DNA of 5,562 nucleotides from NCBI GenBank assembly GCA_027117675.1, contig JAJAYM010000034.1, positions 1-5,562 on the forward strand, read 5' to 3'. Below, in pieces: positions 5,289-5,562 of this stretch. The notes below the pieces were generated by a model, which was given only the letters and a program-made list of their open reading frames with translations, was not told the DNA's origin and did not search any database. Position 1 is the first letter of the stretch; each line of letters begins with the position of its first letter. Position numbers and translations under genes: made by a program. This stretch comes from Actinomycetes bacterium (GTDB taxonomy: Bacteria; Actinomycetota; Actinomycetes; JAHEKZ01).

Positions 5289-5328
5289 GAGGAGTGGGTC
5301 GACGCAGGCGGGCCAGCGGCGTCGGGCG

Positions 5329-5562
5329 TCAGGCCCAGAGCTGGCCCTCGATGGATGACTCGGCGGCCTCGAGGTCGACGGCGTCGTAGACACCGGTTGA
5401 GAGGTACTTCCAGCCGCCGTCGCAGACAATGAACGCGATGTCAGCAGGGACGCCAGCTTTGACCGCCTTGGCGGCCATGCCGAGCGCGGCGTGCAGGATC
5501 GCGCCGGTCGATATTCCGGCGAAGATCCCCTCCTGGTCGAGCAGCTCGCGGGTGCGCCGAAC
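5329..5562 (-). CDS. cysM: CysM-type cysteine synthase (C-terminal 77 residues only)
   Basis: The last 77 codons of a PLP-dependent fold-type II cysteine synthase; the remaining roughly three quarters lie beyond the window. Visible landmarks, counted within the fragment, are GISTGA (16-21, the glycine-rich loop of the family), WKYLSTGVY (51-59, with Ser55 in the place of the serine that contacts the PLP ring nitrogen) and the C-terminal EGQLWA (72-77). That ending closely matches mycobacterial CysM, which uses O-phosphoserine and the sulfur carrier CysO rather than O-acetylserine and sulfide. The CysM-type assignment therefore rests on the C-terminus, and the substrate is inferred. The TGA is at 5329-5331. 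The frame has no start in the window. The gene lies upstream of murI on the same strand, separated by the palindromic spacer. Confidence 0.9.
   Translation of the reverse strand, partial: VRRTRELLDQEGIFAGISTGAILHAALGMAAKAVKAGVPADIAFIVCDGGWKYLSTGVYDAVDLEAAESSIEGQLWA

Noticed and set aside
5223..5298. Spacer palindromes as a CRISPR or transposon end
   Set aside because: There is only one unit, no regular spacers, no transposase and no target duplication in the window.
5202..5429. Open frame of 75 codons on the - strand over the cysM end and spacer
   Set aside because: It overlaps the real cysM frame and runs through both palindromes; its Ser/Pro/Arg-rich product has no recognisable feature.

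Overview
The window is ordinary chromosomal DNA from a high-GC actinobacterium. The signs are GTG starts, 4-nt gene overlaps, a 3' end of CysM closely resembling the mycobacterial O-phosphoserine sulfhydrylase, and the cysM / murI / metallo-hydrolase / rph / rdgB order known from Actinomycetes. The genus cannot be fixed from the sequence alone. No mobile element, CRISPR array or phage gene was seen.

Left part (1-2116, + strand): a tightly packed run of three genes. These are the ATPase (5' end cut off by the window edge) and the membrane permease of an ABC importer of the zinc/manganese/iron family, then a Bcp-type thiol peroxidase. The genes overlap at ATGA and TGATG junctions, so they are probably co-transcribed and translationally coupled, linking metal uptake to peroxide defence.

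Middle (2117-2284): a short spacer with a 17-bp palindrome and a promoter-like TAGACT, then a complete 82-nt tRNA-Leu with anticodon UAG and no encoded CCA. The tRNA ends 1 nt before the stop codon of rdgB, which converges on it from the other strand.

Right part (2286-5173, - strand): a four-gene operon read murI -> metallo-hydrolase -> rph -> rdgB. It encodes glutamate racemase, a beta-lactamase-fold phosphodiesterase/tRNase Z-like enzyme (relative of Rv1339), RNase PH and the RdgB/HAM1 nucleotide-pool cleaning pyrophosphatase. Junctions are a 4-nt GTGA overlap, a 10-nt gap and another GTGA overlap. The murI start has no clear ribosome site but a well-placed TACGCT, suggesting a leaderless message.

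Right edge (5174-5562): the last 77 codons of cysM on the - strand. A 155-nt spacer carries the most striking non-coding structure of the window: two abutting perfect inverted repeats (9 bp and 10 bp arms) with alternative pairings and a short direct repeat. The simplest reading is a terminator for the cysM operon plus possible control of murI. I see no convincing undescribed system; the best leads are this compound palindrome, the transporter-peroxidase coupling and the tRNA/rdgB collision.
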